A stretch of DNA of 64,000 nucleotides from Tranzscheliella williamsii (lineage: Eukaryota > Basidiomycota > Ustilaginomycetes > Ustilaginales > Ustilaginaceae). The position numbers and the translations under genes were made by a program. Of this stretch, positions 61,305 to 64,000 are shown piece after piece. The notes under the pieces are model-generated. The model saw only the letters and a list, made by a program, of their open reading frames with translations. It made no database searches and was not told the DNA's origin. Numbering within the stretch: the stretch's first letter is position 1; each line of letters begins with the position of its first letter. The stretch covers positions 1-64,000 of the forward strand of contig JALBYF010000029.1 in assembly GCA_023212725.1 (NCBI GenBank), written 5' to 3'.

Positions 61305-62257
61305 AAACCACCAAATTGCTTCAAGGCATCCCCGATAGAGTTTTGGTCTTGACCGGACCTTGCGCGGAACTTCTGATACGGCGAGCCAGGGCGAGACTGA
61401 AGGGAGGTAGTGCGGCGCTCGACTTTGAGGACGACGGATACCGGCTCTGCTGATACGTAAAACTGCGAATCGTGGCTGACGACAGCATCGGGGCTGGTGT
61501 CTTGCGTCGCTTTGGACTGGTCGACAAAGTGAGAGGTAGGCTGGGCGGCCATGCGGACGAGGGGTGCGATGTCGCCCCATCCCGGCCGGAGGGAGGAAGG
61601 ATTCTGAAGAGAGCGGGAAGAGAGATGGGTCTGCTTGGCGGAGAAAGGAGGGACAGGGGCGCTGCAGCTGGTGAGAGGCGCAAGGCCGCTGTATGTGGCG
61701 TGGTCCTTGTCGGAAAGGTAGGTCCGGGGAGGGCGGGAAGGAAGCGCGGGGGGAAGGGTGAAGGCGTGGCTACCTTCATTTTCAAGCGCGTTGTCAACGC
61801 TCGCCTTGTCGATAAAGGTGATGCTGCCGTAGCCGAGCAAACGTTGGCCCTGTGGTTCTCTGGGAAAGTGAAAGGTCTGTATGGGGCCGAACCGGGCGGC
61901 CATCTGCGACAACAAAGAGAGAGTATGTACGGGCGAAATGAGGTGCTTTCCCTCCCTGGGCCGCACGAAGATCGTCCTGTGGACGGCGGGCGTGTAGGCA
62001 GACTCGGACGGCGAGCGAGAGTTTTGAGCTGAGCCCGAAGGCGACCGAAAGCCATCACGCGAGTCCGAGTGCGGATCCCCAAAACGCGAGTCTGAGTGCG
62101 AAGCTGACTTCGAAGGGGAGAATGCATGGGAAGATGCTGCCAAGGAAGGGAATGAGGATGTGGAGAAGCGTCGAGGCCGGAGGCGAAGGCACTGTACCCT
62201 GCTGCAGAGCGAGAGCAGTTGCACGGGCAGCGACGCGCATGGACGCAGCCTAGACAT
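59354..62257 (-). CDS. MTG2: MTG2, mitochondrial Obg-family GTPase
   Basis: This intronless protein has 967 residues. The first 40 residues (Arg/Ser-rich, ending PRRFSTSS) look like a mitochondrial presequence. A long disordered region with a 13-Ser run precedes the Obg fold, which begins near 394 (LRLTAGKGGDGCVSFHREKF, GNGGAGGSIYIRA). The Obg fold breaks at VPVGTVV (about 485) and resumes at LLAAGGKGGLGNPTF (about 680), so roughly 190 charged, helical residues are inserted in it. The G domain follows: GLPNAGKST (G1, about 731), SDIPGLI (G3) and NKAD (G4, about 874). The family member MTG2 helps assemble the large mitoribosomal subunit. At nearly twice the yeast length (about 520), it owes its size to the N-terminal region and the insertion. 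Confidence 0.9.
61267..61302. repeat. (TGC)12 trinucleotide repeat within MTG2
   Basis: Twelve uninterrupted TGC triplets (plus strand) are read on the coding strand as AGC, giving most of a 13-serine run. It is likely to vary in length between isolates. Confidence 0.95.
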
Positions 62258-62513
62258 CCCAGAATGGAGCAGACGAGACGCACGAAAGCTCCCAAACGCT
62301 GACGAGAGAGAACGGAAAAGGAAAGCGACGGAGATGGGAGAAGGGAGCTGGGAGCTGGCAAGACAAAGTGGAAGAATTGGCTGTCACCAAGTGAGAATAA
62401 TAATATCGACTTCCGTTTTCCGAGCCCAGGTAGTTCCGATCTAACATTCAAACAAATTGGAATCGGGATAGATCTCTCTTGCGAAGAAAAGTCGAACGCA
62501 GCATCGAAAATTT

Positions 62514-62526
62514 CGATTGGATTATT
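62514..62526. promoter_or_regulatory. RRPE-like palindrome between MTG2 and PRMT3
   Basis: TCGAAAATTTCGA contains the same CGAAAATTTC core as the UTP20 and KRI1 upstream regions. It lies about 260 bases from the MTG2 ATG and 205 from the PRMT3 ATG. Confidence 0.5.
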
Positions 62527-62694
62527 GAAAGCACTCTCACACTCTACATTGACAAAATATCGAAAGGGTGATGATCCTGCCACTCCACTTGGTGGAAAGC
62601 TTGGAGGTAGGGGTTGTGGGACAGATGGGCAAGAGGGCCAGCGGTGAGAGTGAGTGTGGTTGGTTCTTATCCTCCTTGAGCCATCCATCACCGA

Positions 62695-62703
62695 CTCATC
62701 GTC
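62695..62703 (-). promoter_or_regulatory. PAC-like element before PRMT3
   Basis: CTCATCGTC, the same nine bases seen upstream of UTP20, ends 28 bases before the PRMT3 ATG. It could be leader sequence by chance. Confidence 0.3.
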
Positions 62704-62731
62704 AACAAGCACCAAGCAAGAAGCGTGCATC

Positions 62732-64000
62732 ATGGCGCATAAAGACGCCGAAGGCTATGTCTCCGACTCTCCCTCGCAGTGCGGCTCGGGTTCGGATTTC
62801 GACGACGAAGACCATGACTTTGGCGATTGGAAGTCGGACGCCTCGAATCCACCTGCTCCTACACCCGCCCTGTTTGCCTCTGCCGGCACGGACCGGGCGT
62901 CGTTCAAGTCGCCCAACGACGCTCTCGCCGACGCCAAGGCCAAAGGATGTGATCTCGTAGCGCTAGTAGCCAAGCTCCAGCTCGACACGCTGCAGGTTAT
63001 TCGGCTCATCAACCGCATTCGCCGGCTCAGTCTGTCGGTGGAGCAGGTCCACACTCTCCAGGGCCAAGAGCCGTGGCTCAACGCCGACGAAGAGCTCAAG
63101 CCCGTGCCAGGTTTCGAGGACGACGGTTTGCTGCAGCTCGACTTTGACCTTCTGGCCGTCGACGCCAGTGCCGGCGCCAAAGACGCTGCCAGCTCGACGC
63201 AAGAAACGGCTGTGACCGCGTCGCTCAGTCCGGAGCAGATTCGCATCCGGGAGCTGGAAGCGCAGCTCGCGACGGCCAGGACGGCGATGGAGGAGCTGCG
63301 CAGCATTCACGCCTCGTCGCTGGGGCTCTCGTCGAAAGACCTTTCGGATGCGACGGCGGCGCCGCTGTCCATCGAGCAGCGCGGCAAGCTGGCGTCGTCG
63401 GTACTCGCGCGCACGCAGCGCCCGTCGAGTCGCAAGGAGGACGACGTGCTGTACTTTGACAGCTACTCGACCAACAGCATCCACCAGACCATGATCACCG
63501 ACTCGGCGCGCACACTCTCGTACGCCCAGTTCCTGCTCCATCCAGACAACCAGCATCTGATCCGTGGCAAGGTGGTCATGGACGTCGGCTGCGGCACGGG
63601 CATCCTCTCGCTCTTTGCTGCGCGCGCCGGCGCCAAGCTCGTCATCGCCATCGACGCCTCGGACATCGTCGAGCGCGCCAAGAAAAACGTCGAGGCCAAC
63701 GGCTTTGGTCACGTCATCCACGTCTACCGCGGCAAGCTCGAGGAGCTGGACGATCAGCTGGCCGCCTACCGCGGCAGTGTTGACCTGCTCGTCAGCGAGT
63801 GGATGGGCTACTTTTTGCTCTACGAGAACATGCTTCCCTCGGTGCTCGTCGCGCGCGACCGCTATCTGAAGCCCCAGACCGGCGTGCTGGCGCCCAACAA
63901 GATGACCATGCATCTCGCCGCCTTTTCCAGCGCCGCCTTGCTCGAGACCAAGATCGGCTTTTGGAATCGCGTCCACGGCTTTGACATGACGTCCATGACC
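62732..64000 (+). CDS. PRMT3-type protein arginine methyltransferase, 3' end outside window
   Basis: The frame is open from the ATG at 62732 to the last base: 423 residues, no stop. The N-terminus is acidic (GSDFDDEDHDFGDWKSD). Residues about 46-95 align by pattern with the PRMT3 zinc-finger region (ALFASAG, SFKSPNDALADAKAKGCDL, QVIRLINRIR), but the expected Cys and His ligands are absent. A coiled segment (about 165-195) precedes the catalytic core: YFDSYSTNSIHQTMITD, VVMDVGCGTGILSLFAARAG (SAM binding, about 285) and the double-Glu loop SEWMGYFLLYENML (about 354). PRMT3 is cytosolic and methylates ribosomal protein uS5 (Rps2), linking it to 40S production. It shares a divergent promoter with MTG2. 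The beta-barrel C-terminal part lies beyond the window. Confidence 0.88.
   Translation, partial: MAHKDAEGYVSDSPSQCGSGSDFDDEDHDFGDWKSDASNPPAPTPALFASAGTDRASFKSPNDALADAKAKGCDLVALVAKLQLDTLQVIRLINRIRRLSLSVEQVHTLQGQEPWLNADEELKPVPGFEDDGLLQLDFDLLAVDASAGAKDAASSTQETAVTASLSPEQIRIRELEAQLATARTAMEELRSIHASSLGLSSKDLSDATAAPLSIEQRGKLASSVLARTQRPSSRKEDDVLYFDSYSTNSIHQTMITDSARTLSYAQFLLHPDNQHLIRGKVVMDVGCGTGILSLFAARAGAKLVIAIDASDIVERAKKNVEANGFGHVIHVYRGKLEELDDQLAAYRGSVDLLVSEWMGYFLLYENMLPSVLVARDRYLKPQTGVLAPNKMTMHLAAFSSAALLETKIGFWNRVHGFDMTSMT

Larger units (their letters stand above)
62258..62731. other. Shared divergent promoter of MTG2 and PRMT3
   Basis: 474 bases separate two head-to-head ATGs. The region is AT-rich around 62,390-62,560 and contains the RRPE-like palindrome and a PAC-like CTCATCGTC near the PRMT3 start. 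Confidence 0.55.

Noticed and set aside
61321..62733. Minus-strand frame overlapping the 5' half of MTG2 and the MTG2/PRMT3 promoter
   Set aside because: It is out of frame with MTG2, crosses the AT-rich promoter and has no recognisable domain.

Overview
The window looks like nuclear DNA of a basidiomycete fungus, most likely a smut-type yeast or Ustilaginomycotina relative. The protein-coding genes are long, GC-rich at third positions and mostly intronless. The few introns are short (59-183 bases, one exception) with GTAAGT-like donors. The protein families are fungal: a CAP59/CMT1-type mannosyltransferase, UTP20, KRI1, HRD3, MTG2 and GH16/GH30/GH5 wall glucanases. Taxon and gene names are inferred from recognising protein sequence by eye; no database search was possible.

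Layout. Bases 1 to about 8,100 are an accessory block: a zinc-finger ORF of mobile-element type, a short perfect hairpin, a large P-loop NTPase with a C-terminal PD-(D/E)XK-like nuclease motif (Crinkler/RHS-like), a decayed pseudogene and a degenerate tandem array with a period of about 200-225 bases. From about 8.6 kb the window is ordinary gene-dense chromosome: CMT1-like mannosyltransferase (+), HRD3/SEL1L (-), a ConA/GH16-like plus acyltransferase-3 membrane fusion (-), a family 2 glycosyltransferase (+), UTP20 (+, 9.2 kb, no intron), GH30 (-), a second acyltransferase-3 protein (+), a 4-coumarate-CoA-ligase-like enzyme with a 1.25 kb intron (-), an SSUH2-like zinc-ribbon protein (+), KRI1 (+), a GH16 glucanase with an 18-base-unit repeat (-), an RCC1-PHD protein (-), a GH5 exo-beta-1,3-glucanase (+), the mitochondrial Obg GTPase MTG2 (-) and a PRMT3-type arginine methyltransferase (+, runs off the right end).

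Two functional themes recur. Seven genes make, modify or cut cell-surface or secreted glycans (CMT1-like, GT2, two acyltransferase-3 proteins, GH16, GH30, GH5). Four serve ribosome production (UTP20, KRI1, MTG2, PRMT3), and the three upstream regions of these four genes share the ten-base core CGAAAATTTC, close to the yeast RRPE element. I found this core in no other intergenic region here. No tRNA, rRNA or CRISPR array was recognised.
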